Both the position numbers and the translations under genes were made by a program. Shown piece after piece: positions 43,431-54,318 of a stretch of DNA of 64,000 nt. The notes under the pieces are model-generated. The model had not been told where the DNA came from and did not search any database. It worked only from the letters and a program-made list of their open reading frames with translations. The DNA is from Dryococelus australis. Lineage: Eukaryota; Arthropoda; Insecta; Phasmatodea; Phasmatidae. Each line of letters begins with the position of its first letter. Position 1 is the first letter of the stretch. The DNA lies in the NCBI GenBank assembly GCA_029891345.1, contig CM057009.1, positions 89,327,416 to 89,391,415 on the forward strand, in the 5' to 3' direction.

Positions 43431-43869
43431 CGTGATCGCGGTGGATGTAACAATCTGCTTTCCGCCACCATACTAGCATACAAACTAACATCTAGTTTTC
43501 ATTATGCTCATTTGTAGTAGTAGATGACTGCTGGCTGTGTGATGCATGGTTGTTGGACTAACATATGTTACCCTATCAGGTCTTTCGCTGTCTAGCCGGC
43601 GAATTTGTCAGTTCGACCTCTCAACTTCTTTATACTTGTTCATCTTTCCGTGTTAGAGTTGTGATCATTTTGCTGCTCGTTCCTGTTGTGTCTTAAAACA
43701 GCTCCTAATATATGGCGTGTCTGTACTGGTAGCATTATCTTAGCAACATTCTAGACAGCCAAGAATGTCTTTGTTTTGTTGTTGAAGGTAGGCGTTTGTA
43801 GATGGATTTTTATTTTGTGTCGTGCATATGCGAGAAGTTATTCTTTAAGCATGCTATCACTATGGGAGG

Positions 43870-44012
43870 GCATTATGTTGTTTATTACAGCATTTACTAA
43901 AGGTTTTTCCACACTGGTAACATTGATACCATAATTATTGTCAAGAACCTTGCTGTTGACAATACTGGCAGTGTTTACAGATGGCAAGTCTTCAACAGAT
44001 GATTCCATCTGT
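43870..44012 (-). pseudogene. Zinc-finger-like module 0 fragment (right arm)
   Basis: Inverted partner of 38940-39075: module leader (GATGATTCCATCTGTAGG read in reverse near 44000) and finger-1 sequence (TTTACTAAAGGTTTTTCCAC) without a continuous frame. Confidence 0.5.
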
Positions 44013-44554
44013 AGGTAAATGTAGATGTAATGATTTGCTTCCCGCGTTGCTCGACGACGAAGTTCTTTTATACAATTATCTCTACATGATGTTTGTTTGT
44101 GTCTCGGGTTGTCACAGTGTGACCTTGTTTCCTATGACTGTCAGGCTGCAAGTATTTGTGATGGTATGCTGGGCTGAACATACAATGACTAGTTAATGCT
44201 AGCTGCATGGTTTATGAACTGGTTACCTTATCTGGTCGTTCCCTGTTTAGCCTGAGATGATAGTCTCTCAATTTCCTTACACTAATTCATCTTCCATGAT
44301 AAACCTAGTCTTCATTCTAAAACTACTTGCTGTGTGCATGCAATGAACACACTTATTTCGCATATAACCACACCACATGGGTAGGTCTAGTAAAAAATGG
44401 CAAATGAGCAGTTACTATCTTCATGATGTCTGGTAGTCGGGTTGTTAGCGAATGTCTTGCTACAATGCTTCCACTCGCTTCCCGACGAATGGCATATATT
44501 CTCTATTCACTGCCGGCACATGTCATGCAATGACTACTTTTATGTCTGCATGTA

Positions 44555-44920
44555 TTACCACTGATTTTTTTACCAGTCAAATGATAGGATTCTCTATGGG
44601 AATTGAACCTGCGATAACTTATTTTCAAGGATGATGCACTCTGTCTACTGCCATCAGGTTACATGTGTTAGTACCTTTCAATCGAATAAGTAACATGTAT
44701 TCTCTGCAGGAATTAATCCTGTGATACCTTATTTCATGGATGATGCACTGTCTCTACCATCATCAGAGCACACGTCTTAGCTCTATTCAATGGCATAAGT
44801 AACATCGACTCTCTATGAGAATTACACCTGCAATAAATTATTTGGAAGTATGATACACTGTCTCCACCACAATCAGGGTACATGCATTAGTTCCTTTCAA
44901 TGGAATATGTAACAGTTATG
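44555..44920 (-). repeat. T-arm-like tandem units (right arm), three copies
   Basis: Three ~115-bp units with GGGAATTGAACCTGCGATA (44598), AGGAATTAATCCTGTGATA (44709) and AGAATTACACCTGCAATAA (44818), each followed by a GGATGATGCACTCTGTCTAC-type block and CATCAGGTTACATG. In reverse these are the units at 38.18-38.37 kb, but with one extra copy and mutated B-box loops. Confidence 0.7.
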
Positions 44921-46135
44921 TACGTTTTAACAAGGGTGGTGATATATGTACAGTAGTTGCAGGTGTCGAGTTGTTTTCTTGGTTAGTAATGTATACTCTG
45001 TGCGGAGAGGTGGAACGGTCATTGAAGTCTCTGCTTCCAGCGAGTTCACAACGACCGCTACAAGATGCACTCGCTACCTATAGGTCTTCACTACTACACC
45101 AGTTAAGGTAAGCCTCTGGTGTTTATGTTTTTCATCTTCTAAAAGCAGAGTACATACATAGTTGAAATGTGCTTGTTTTGTGCTACCCGTTACTTGTTAT
45201 TACAAAGTTCGCACATTTGCATCGAGCAATTCGTGGGAATTTCGTTTCATAATGGGCTTACAGTTCTAGCATTATAAATGATTCGTACTCCCAATAAGTA
45301 CATGTAATATTTGATATTCTTACTCCAGCATACATGTTGTTTTATATATGTATACCGTTCTGGCACTAGTTATTGTATAACTTAATTCTTTTCGTAAAAG
45401 GAACATGCATGTGTGATTCGACTGGTCTGCCATACTGGAATATATATTATATATATAATAGTGCTATGTACCATCCTTCGACATGCCTGCATGATGCTCG
45501 TGCTGACAATCGACTGCTTGAGTTAATCTTACACATTATCACATTCCTCGTTTGGCAGGTCGGACATGTTCATCCACTAGTTTTGGCCAGTTTCGTTTCA
45601 CTTAGTCCGTACAGAATGCGTTCTGCCCAGGACGGTCTGGTGATGTCTACCATCGGTTCACAGCAAACCACGAGTGTGTTTATAAGCCAGTCATGTTCGA
45701 GCTAGTACTAAGGACTTTGGCCCCACTGGTGGGGGCACAGACTGGCTGTGAGCATTGAATGTTCGGTACACGAGTGTAGGTTGGAGACATTATGACTGTC
45801 TGTAAGTATGTGCATTGAAGTTTCGATAGAAAAATGCAGGCCAGAGGCAGGGTATGACTGCCCCGGGCATTGAAGTTTCAGTACACAATAGCATATGATG
45901 TTTAATTTAGTATGGAGGTCGTTCTGGCCAAGGCAGCCTGATCTTCTCTAGCATCGTATAGCACCCAGCGCTTGTGCTGGTTGGTAAGTACTTATGACTA
46001 TATTTCCTTTATATCTGTGTGTAGCAGTGTTGACCTTATCGTTCCCACACTTCACAAATAGTATTTTATTTCGCACCAGTGCTCACGCATTGTTTGGTAA
46101 AAGCTGTTTGCCTCGGTGTGTAGTGATGTCATATC

Positions 46136-46278
46136 TCTCTCTCTCTCGCGCTCTCTCTCTCTCTCTCTCGCTCTCTCTTGGTTTCGTTTCAGTTGGTTCG
46201 TAAGGACAGCCAGGTCGTGTCTCAACACCCGATGCTGGTTGGCAAGTGTGTGCGTTTTGGCTGGTCTGGAACCCTGGC

Positions 46279-46349
<71 letters not shown>

Positions 46350-46356
46350 TTATCTC
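46136..46356. repeat. CT microsatellite clusters in right arm
   Basis: Three CT-rich runs (46136-46180, 46281-46323, 46326-46356), separated by a unique segment containing the GATGCTGGTTGGCAAGTGTG block. The counterpart in the left arm is much shorter. Open frames encoding Ser-Leu or Arg-Glu runs are microsatellite translations. Confidence 0.95.
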
Positions 46357-46489
46357 TCACCTAGTGTCTTCCCTTCCACTTTACAGTCGACCGCTTGAAC
46401 TGTCTTACGGATCACACAACGACGACGGTCGGCCGCTGCTAGTGTCGTGAGTGATGATTTCGATTTGCAATGAGGTCGTTCTGTTGTGC

Positions 46490-48635
46490 TGATATGGTTA
46501 GTATGCTGAGCTGTCAATGTAGGGGGTGTAGGTTCGCGCCCCCTCTCCTCCTCTGGTAAGCACAATATTTTCGTGTCGTATAATGTGTTTAATAGTGAAG
46601 TAAACAAAAGTTAAAAACAAAGAAAAGTTATTATTGATGGTAAAATAATTATTTTTAGAAGATATATTAGACATATGGTGAAAGTATGGCTAGCCATCAG
46701 TAGGCCATGTGATGGCTGTGAAATGGCAAATCGATGAACCATTGCTGTTGTAAGTATATGGGCAGTGCTTAGGCATATTTCATTTACCACACCTGGGCCA
46801 GTTATGGGCGGAGTATGGCTAGTTATTGGTGCCACTTCAGGGCCAACAATGATGCTGGTTTCATGCCATCTGTTGGCCAACTGTTTACCAGGTTTGCATC
46901 TGACTGTAAACCTTAAATCGGCCGTATGAGTTTTGCTATTTGGGAAATATTTAAAACTATGGGAAACAAACTAGTCATCTCCTTCACTGATTACAATTTT
47001 ATGAAGATCGTTACCCTTTCTCTTTCCTGCGTCCGATTCTAAGTCCTCTTGTGTAATTCGTAAACAAGGCAATAAAAACATATCATTAAAATTTTTGTAC
47101 TGGTTTTATTTAGATTATTAGTTTCTGAAGTAACTTTATAATATATTATGATACTTATAGTTGTTAAGCACCTATATGTTTTAGTGGAAAATAGTTTTAT
47201 TTTCTGTACATCTAGTCGTACTTTTGCCATTAGGCTTCTCATACGAATGGGAATATGTTCGATTCTAAGCGATTTTTAATAAGAACTATTGAAAACTATC
47301 CCTGCCTTATCGTGTACTCGTAAGCACAATAAGGATCACGCTTTGGTATCTTAAGTAAGTGCTTTCTGAAGTTCTTCATTTGCCTACTATCGGCTCTTAA
47401 GACATCGCTGTTATAAGGCACCCAAATTTCTTCACTCTCATTTCTTTACTATGCAACCTGAAAATGAAATTAAAATGTATATATTTTGCGGTGTTGGCTG
47501 GCAGCTCTATGATCATATTTATGCACATTTGATTGTGTTTTATCACTTTTGGTTATTTCTGGTGGCATCTGTAAGTTATGGTTATGAGTAGCACTCTCAG
47601 TGTATCTGGTCATAATGGTTCATGTATGGTCAATTTTGGCAACATTTGGAAAATTTTTATTACAATGTATGTGGAGTTTTTGACGTTTGGTTATGTCCCA
47701 ACGTATCTTGGCATGTTCCGTCACATTTCGCCGTCTTCCTTTATTTTTTACATCCACTTACTTGTGATTATATTTAATTGTTATTTCCATGATTTATGTC
47801 TTCGCTTTCACTTTTGTTTTTTTATTTAAAATTTGTTTCGAAAACTAAGAAAATTTTTGACACTCTTAAATTGCGATCAAATGTAAAGGAGAGTGCGAAA
47901 GTACAAAGATAGAACTAAGGTTTAACCAGATACAATATTATGCCTGTCCAGATGGAATAATGTAGCGCTATTAAGATGATCTGCCTGCTCACTGTTTTCA
48001 TATATTACACTGATTTGTAGATTTTATCTAGCAAATGAAATTCAGTGCTGTTTTTTGCTACAAGTAAGTGCGGTAGCGAAATTACCGTATTAACTTTCCA
48101 AAATAAAATTTTTACCTGTTTCGTAATGACTATATAATTGAAATATCTGATGTTTGTTAAAGCCTATAGGCTTCACGTGAATATGATGAACTGGGAGAAG
48201 GGGGAGGGCGACACTTAATACCAAACTTGATATTAATTCCCTATCTTCGATTTCAGACAAGAACTTCGCGTAATATAGGCTGGCATTCCTTCCAACTATG
48301 CCGCGGTGTTTGGCCAGAGTGTGTTAAAAAAGACGTAACTGATATTGTTAGTTACGATATTAACATTCCAAGTTTGTTCCGTAACGTTGACTTCCGGATT
48401 ACTTCACCTATCTTCAGAAGTACTTCAGTGACAATGTTTTAGTGTAATAATGGAATATCTATATTGTGGCGATATTTTGTATATACTGTTATATTATATT
48501 TAAAATTGTTTTACCTGTCGAAATGTAACATTGTCTTCATACAAATTCAAACATTGCTACCTGGATCGTAATGTGATAAGAATAAAGTAAATTTTTGATG
48601 AAACTGGTATTGTTTGTAGTTTTATTCATACAATA
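46490..48635. other. 2.1 kb without recognisable gene
   Basis: The palindrome ends near 46485. To the right, short open frames up to 89 codons (46611-46880, minus; 47578-47829, plus) have no motif. 46700-46880 has a weak internal repetition of GGCTAGCCATCAGTAGGCCA, GGCTAGTTATTGGTGCC and CATCTGTTGGCCA, reminiscent of an old tandem repeat. No gene supported. Confidence 0.45.
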
Positions 48636-48637
48636 TA

Positions 48638-48716
48638 GACCACACACACACACACCTAAACACACACCTACACACACACACGCACACACACGCGCACACA
48701 TACACGCACACACACG

Positions 48717-48778
<62 letters not shown>
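48638..48778. repeat. CA/TA compound microsatellite
   Basis: An imperfect (CA)n array with CG and CCTAA interruptions (48638-48720), a purer (CA)n (48721-48757), then (TA)n to about 48778. Long His-Thr or Cys-Val frames through it are artefacts. Confidence 0.97.
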
Positions 48779-48779
48779 C

Positions 48780-49924
48780 ATTATATATTATAAATAAAGC
48801 TTGTTTTTTGTATTTATTCATAACTGCATATTTACTTCGATTCTGCATATTTTATTAAGTGCGCTAGTTTAGTTTGATATTATTAAATTCTTTTCATGTA
48901 AGTAGAGTAACTTCATATCGAATTTATAATATAATTTTCGTTTAACTCGCAAAAACTATCTCCCCAGTAGACATTATGAAGAAAAGGCCGTATGTCATTC
49001 TATGCACTTAAATATAGACGCCGTATTTCTGATTAACGTAAGCTTGTCTCTATACATTTGTCTACCAAATATAAAGATGAATAAGCTCAGCACACGAGAG
49101 TTAGGTCGCAGTCACGCGAGTGGTATAAACGCGTTCGGTAGACATGCTTGATATTTTTTTCGAAATTAATTGGTTTCAGTGATTACAACTTTGTTACCGA
49201 ATACAGCCAAAAATAAATTCTAACCTCAAAATCACTCGTCCACAGTTACAAACGCTTACAAAACTTATTAATGTCGAGTATATTCTATTGTTATAATATA
49301 ACTTTCCTAATTTTTATAGGAACAATAAAACGAATATTGTTTTTTATATGGCTTTTATTTATTCCAATGATTGCAGAAAGTCCCGCCAATTTCAGCCATG
49401 ATAATCTCGCTATAACTCATTTACGGTTACTGCCAACTTTTCGGAAGTTCTGCTAAATTCTACTTCCAAGATATTCCTCCGCCTCGTGCATACACAACTT
49501 AACCAAGTCTAGAAAATCACAACAAAGGGACAATACACCTCATTCGTGCACACTCAGTATAATAATGTATTGCATATGAACTATTTCTCGCAAGGCACTA
49601 CCAATTAACTTTTTTTTTCTCTATTTAACCAAATTAACTACAAATGAAATATTATTATTTGTAAAAAACATGTAAATAAAATTTCAAGTTTAAAACGCTT
49701 GTAGTATATAGTATAATTAAAACGCAACCGAATGTTATACATTATGTGATTTTCAAAGGTTTGATTGAAAAATTGTAAATATACAGCGCCTAGAGCTGGA
49801 GCCAATTGGAGTGCAGCGCAATAGAAAAGTTGTTTTGATGAACTTTCACGGCCATTTTAATCTAAATAAATAATAATTGTGTTCGTAATATGATGGAAAC
49901 CAGTGCAAGCGTACACAGAGCTAA
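48780..49924. other. AT-rich, no gene seen
   Basis: Short hydrophobic frames only (49271-49456). Nothing recognised. Confidence 0.4.
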
Positions 49925-50346
49925 AGGCTGTTCACGATAAAGTGAGCACTTTGAAAATTAACCATAGAAAAATGTCACGGCCCTTGGATGCACATATTTT
50001 AACGGGCGCACTGAGTGACATTTGCCCAGTACAGTTTGTAACGATGGATGGACAATTTTTCCATATCTTGACGTCGAATTAAAAGTGTTAGGTAACCATT
50101 TGTGATAACTCAAATAATTTCTTTCATGTTTTTTTTTTTTTTTAATTCTTCGAAGTGTGAAAATAAGCAAATTTGTATAATATTTGCAATCCTAAATATT
50201 TCACATCTTTACTTAACAGACGCATGAATAAAGTGATGAGGCCCATGGTTATGTTAATTTTACGTAATCTGGAATTATACATAACGTGTATACATTTAGA
50301 TCTTAAGCAGGGCTTTCAAAAGTGCTCATTTGACCGTGAACAGCCT
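49925..50346. mobile_element. MITE family A, long form (422 bp)
   Basis: Left end GGCTGTTCACGATAAAGTGA; right end TTTCAAAAGTGCTCATTTGA then CCGTGAACAGCCT. The interior has landmarks AACGGGCGCACTGAGTGACA, AACGATGGATGG and GACGTCGAATTAAAAGTGTT in the first half, and CATGAATAAAGTGATGAGGC in the second. These are shared with 61.00-61.37 kb (same orientation) and 53.53-53.92 kb (reversed). No ORF of substance. Confidence 0.9.
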
Positions 50347-53300
50347 ACAAACATGTTTGATGTAAAAAAAGTAGTTACGTGCCTCATTATCACGGCCACA
50401 GCGTGCTTAAGGCGCTCACCTACCTGAAACTTGAGCTGCAGTGCAGCATGTTAGACTAAAACGTTTTTTGACGAAACAATTACACGTATCCGAATACGTT
50501 CACCAACAAATAGAAAACATAATATAGACGACGACGGAATGGTACTTACAAGATACCACGCATGCCACAAATATTATTTTGTGGCCCCATTCAACGTCGT
50601 TAAACCCGGCTTTTACAGACTGCCGTATAAATCATCCTACTTGCACACGAGGGAAGCTATGAAATTCCCACAGGTAACAACGCACTTTCAATTGCCGATA
50701 ACGTATCGTTCCACTACATGTAAACAAAAACGTTGCCAGGTGACTTCCCTGATTCAACTCTCAAATGCGTTGTATGCTTAAAATGCTTCGTAACAATGCA
50801 GTTGTATTTTAAAAAAAGTGTGATAAAATGTTTACAATTTTTAACCGTATTTACGACTGTTTTATGATTTATCTGTGTCTTTATTGATAATGGTGTTATT
50901 GGTAATTATTTTACAATTTATCAAAATATGTGTTACGATATGACGTATTACGCACAATACACGTTAATATTTCGCCGTTACAATGTTTAACTTTGGGGGA
51001 AAAATCTATAATGAAAGCTACTGATGAAAGGCAAGTCTGAATCAGAACAAATATTAAAACAAACGAGCATACAATACAACGAAAAAAAAAGAGGGAACTC
51101 TTGCACAAATATCGTATCCCTTATTTTATCATGTTACCTTAGCAGCAACAAATAATATGGTAGCTAGTATTCTAAACACTCTATGCACGTACAATGACAC
51201 TGCAACTTTCATTACGCGCATATGATTTTTTTTTTCTGAATGCGCGTTGTTATATAATTTTTTTATATTTCTGATTGGGTTTTAACTCACGAAGCAATTT
51301 ATTGGGGCTTTGACAAATATTTACTTAACTAAAAACTAAACGTCTAAGAAAATTACATAATTATGTTTTAATCACCTATATTATGTTACAAATATGTGAT
51401 ACATAAACCGACGTAACCTATAAGTGCTTCCGCCTTCCGGCGCTTTTATTGCGTTACGGAGTCTTAGAAATGCACGTTTTTCTGTGAAACTATTGAGACA
51501 TTAAATGAAAAGAATACACACTTCAGACGAGGGCTGTCGAGTACTTTCAGAATGTAACACACGTTAAAAACAAACACCACTTCTGAGTATTCCAAAACGG
51601 ATAAAAATGCCTTTTTATCGAAATATAAGCATCTGATACATACAAAAATAGGGTTTGGCTGTGTTGGGGACGCGGCCGTTTGTTTTGCGCGAATACGTTT
51701 ACATTGACGCGCGCGGGCGCCTTGATGAATTTTTTACGTTCTCGGGACTGCTTCACTCAATCATATGGGGTTTTATGGGTATCACTGGATTGTTTATGAA
51801 ATGCTATTTCCAACCGTATACGATTTCTGAATTTCGACTTGGCTTTTTGACGAGTATAGGCCAACATGTTGTTAAGTTTTCTTTATTTTTTTTACATTAA
51901 CCTCATTCAGTTTCTCCATAACCATGCCACACAAAAGTTTTTTATACACGCAATTGATTGACGTTGACGAAAGCTGTCGATTTAAACTTAAACGAGCGTT
52001 GTAGCTTCTCCTAGTCAAAAGTTATACTACGCGGGAAATTGTGAGACGCGGCGAAACGAACTAAAAATTGCGCCCCCCCTCCACCACCATGCTTTGCGCG
52101 ATGTTTCTCAGTCCTCGTTCAACGTAACATATTTTTTGATCGTTTGGCAATCGAGTGGTGTAATTGAATTTTGAATGTAGACGATAGATTCGGAGCTGCA
52201 ATGCCAAACTGTATCCCCGATTTTGTTATCATCGGATTCTCTGGATTGCCTCCCAACATGGTTGCAAATTTAAAGGCGTATTTATGTCAAAACTACTCAA
52301 AGGCCCTGCACTGAAAATTCTTACAGACTTTCCACCAATAAAATAATAGGGTCACAGCGGAAAGTCCCAAAAGTACACGCAATGCGACTAGAACATTGCA
52401 CGCCAGTTGAGAGCCTTGTGCTTAGGGGCTATGGCGTGCTTGATGCTCTAAGCACTGTCGTCCTTATTGCTCCGCGCTTCTCAACCTTACACGCAGAAAG
52501 ATCTGCAAGTTAGGTGGAAGCCTTAAGTAACAACTATAGCGGTAAACGTCATTCAGGGTTAAAGCAAAACTTGAACGCTTACGCCTTCACACACATGACC
52601 AACTAAAGGCCTTCATAACGGCAAATCGGCCATTTTCTTAGGACATCAATTCATCCGTCCAACCGAAACGACGCACGTCGAAATATGTTTACATCTGAAG
52701 TTAAACAATTTTTTTTTTTTCACAACTTTGTTTCTTGACTAGAATAGAAGAAGTACGTGTACGAACCTTATTTGATATAATACTTTTTGTAGATAGAAAA
52801 AAAGACTACACCCAATATAAGTCGTTTCAAAAGTGTTGTCAACTTGAAACTATTAATCATCCCGCCTTGACCTGGGAATACAAATTTAAGACGTTTTTAA
52901 CATTAAAATCGCTTTTCAATTATTGATCGTGCATTCAGATACATGTATGTATGATATAAATATAATATCTGGTAGAATAGAAAACACTAAACTACCATTC
53001 GCCTACTACGAGAGATGAGAAACGTAAATGCCTACAACAATCAAGTTCAGAAAAACTAAATGTAAAGACACGCTCCGCCCAAAGTTTTTCCATCATGAAA
53101 AAATAAGCGAAAAGACAAGAGCCTATGCACCATGCTTCGAGCTAACCAGACAACAAAATTATAAATATAATAAATAAGTAATAGTGAAATATATTGTTAC
53201 TAGTGTTACATGAAAATGTAAATATTTCAATAAGAGACTTTTGTTTACATAAAGCATGCCAAAACTCAAATTGAATAACATTCCACATACGAAATAATGC

Positions 53301-53532
53301 TTACTAACCGTTGCCAACATAACGCTGCTGTCTCTGTTTTTAATTCACTTTGATTACGAATAAAATATTACAATTTATTCACAAATCATAAACGGAACTA
53401 TCTTTTAGTAAAAAATATAATACTTCAACTTTACTAATTGTATTGAATGTTTGTTTTACATGGAAATACAGGCAGGCACGTTGAACCAACGGTTTGTTTC
53501 AAGCGTTAAAAGTTCCCGTGAAGGGCGTATAT
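50347..53532. other. 3.2 kb without recognisable gene
   Basis: AT-rich with small CpG-bearing patches (51660-51725, 52010-52100, 52380-52520). Frames of 60-84 codons only, none with a motif. At 52415-52475, GTGCTTAG and its near-complement CTAAGCAC bracket ~45 bp, forming a possible short stem. No terminal repeats identified. Confidence 0.4.
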
Positions 53533-53920
53533 AGGCTGTTTACGGTAAAATGAGCACTTTTGGAAGCCCTGCTTACGATCTACTTGTTTGCAAGTTGAGT
53601 ATTCATCCGCCTTATGTAAAATTAATATTGATATGGGCTTTATCACTTTATTGACGTGTTGGTCAAATGATACTGTGTAATTATTAATAAAGTAAATACT
53701 TTACAAATCTGCTCGTTTTTACACTTTGATTCATTAAAAAAAAACAGAAAGCGAAAAAAATAATCCACGTCATTACAAACGGTTAGCTAATATTTTTATC
53801 CGACGTTAAAATATGAAACTACTTTCCATACATCGTTACAAACCTAACTGGGCACATGTCACTAAGTGCGCCTGTTCAAATATATGTAGGTAGGAGCGGT
53901 GGCATTTTTCTGAGTTTGAT
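53533..53920 (-). mobile_element. MITE family A, long form, reversed
   Basis: Starts with AGGCTGTTTACGGTAAAATG then AGCACTTTTGGAAGCCCTGC, followed by the reversed interior of the 49.93-50.35 kb copy (GGGCTTTATCACTTTATT, CGACGTTAAAATATGAAAC, CATCGTTACAAACC, GTCACTAAGTGCGCCTGTTC). The other terminus is not recognisable beyond about 53920; repeat B copy 2 follows at 54.08 kb. Confidence 0.8.
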
Positions 53921-54077
53921 TTACTGCACTTCCCAGCCTCAAATGCGAAAATAGCTGCTTTTCTCTGTTCGCAGTTTCGTCACACATTATGAATCAAATA
54001 TTAAAAAAATCACCTATTATATAACGTCTTTAGTTACTTCGTAAATGTATCGTGCATCACAATTTTTTTTAAAGTAC

Positions 54078-54318
54078 TTTATTTTCAGTTAAATTGAACT
54101 ATTACTTGTATTTAGTATATAAATTATAGTATTTAGTTTATATCTAATATGAATAAAAAGAGGGAGAAAATAGGTGTGTTGGAAATCTAGTAAGAAGTGA
54201 TAAATACTATTATTTGCTAGACTCAGTTAAGCTTAGTTCGCACGAGGCGGAAGAATATCTTGGAGCTAGAACTTCAGCAGGGCTTCAGAATAGTTGGAAG
54301 TAACCGTGTACGGACTAC
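54078..54318 (+). repeat. Dispersed repeat B, copy 2
   Basis: Shares with 26.60-26.89 kb: TTTTCAGTTAAATTGAAC, then AATAAAAAGAGGGAGAAAATAG, and the right end AGGGCTTCAGAATAGTTGGA then AGTAACCGTGTACGGACTAC. It again lies directly right of a MITE A copy. No coding content, though its last 60 bp supply the start of the 54260-55015 open frame. Confidence 0.7.

Larger units (their letters stand above)
36560..46485. mobile_element. ~9.9-kb Foldback-like palindromic element
   Basis: Blocks of the left half recur in inverted order and orientation in the right half. TCATTGCAAACCGAAATCAT at 36577 matches near 46465. A GA tract at 36690-36722 faces CT tracts at 46136-46356. ACTTACCAACCAGCACAAGC at 36976 matches near 45978. 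GCAACTCGACACCTGCA near 38095 matches near 44965, T-arm-like units at 38.2-38.4 match 44.6-44.9, and zinc-finger-like modules at 39.0-41.45 match 41.46-44.0. Coordinates of partners sum to 82.9-83.05 kb, placing the centre near 41.46-41.5 kb. Arms are ~4.9 kb, imperfect, and contain tandem sub-repeats, which is the hallmark of Foldback-type elements. No transposase recognised. Confidence 0.85.
41463..46485 (-). repeat. Right arm of the palindromic element
   Basis: Carries the left arm's blocks in mirror order: modules (41.46-44.01 kb), T-arm-like units (44.56-44.92 kb), the GTTGCAGGTGTCGAGTTG block (44.96 kb), a spacer, CACGAGTGTAGGTTGGAGAC (45.77 kb), GTGCTGGTTGGTAAGTACTT (45.97 kb), CT tracts (46.14-46.36 kb) and the outer block ending TTTGCAATGAGGTCGTTC (46.48 kb). 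Divergence from the left arm is substantial, and sub-repeat copy numbers differ, so the arms are not a recent gene-converted pair. Confidence 0.8.

Noticed and set aside
46052-46450. Open frames rich in Ser-Leu (+) and Arg-Glu (-)
   Set aside because: They come from the CT microsatellite in the right palindrome arm, not from coding sequence.
36560-46485. CRISPR-like or bacterial repeat array
   Set aside because: Repeat lengths, inverted arrangement and eukaryotic context do not fit; no Cas-like genes are present.
48537-48858. Long Cys-Val or His-Thr open frames on both strands
   Set aside because: They are translations of the CA/TA microsatellite at 48638-48778.
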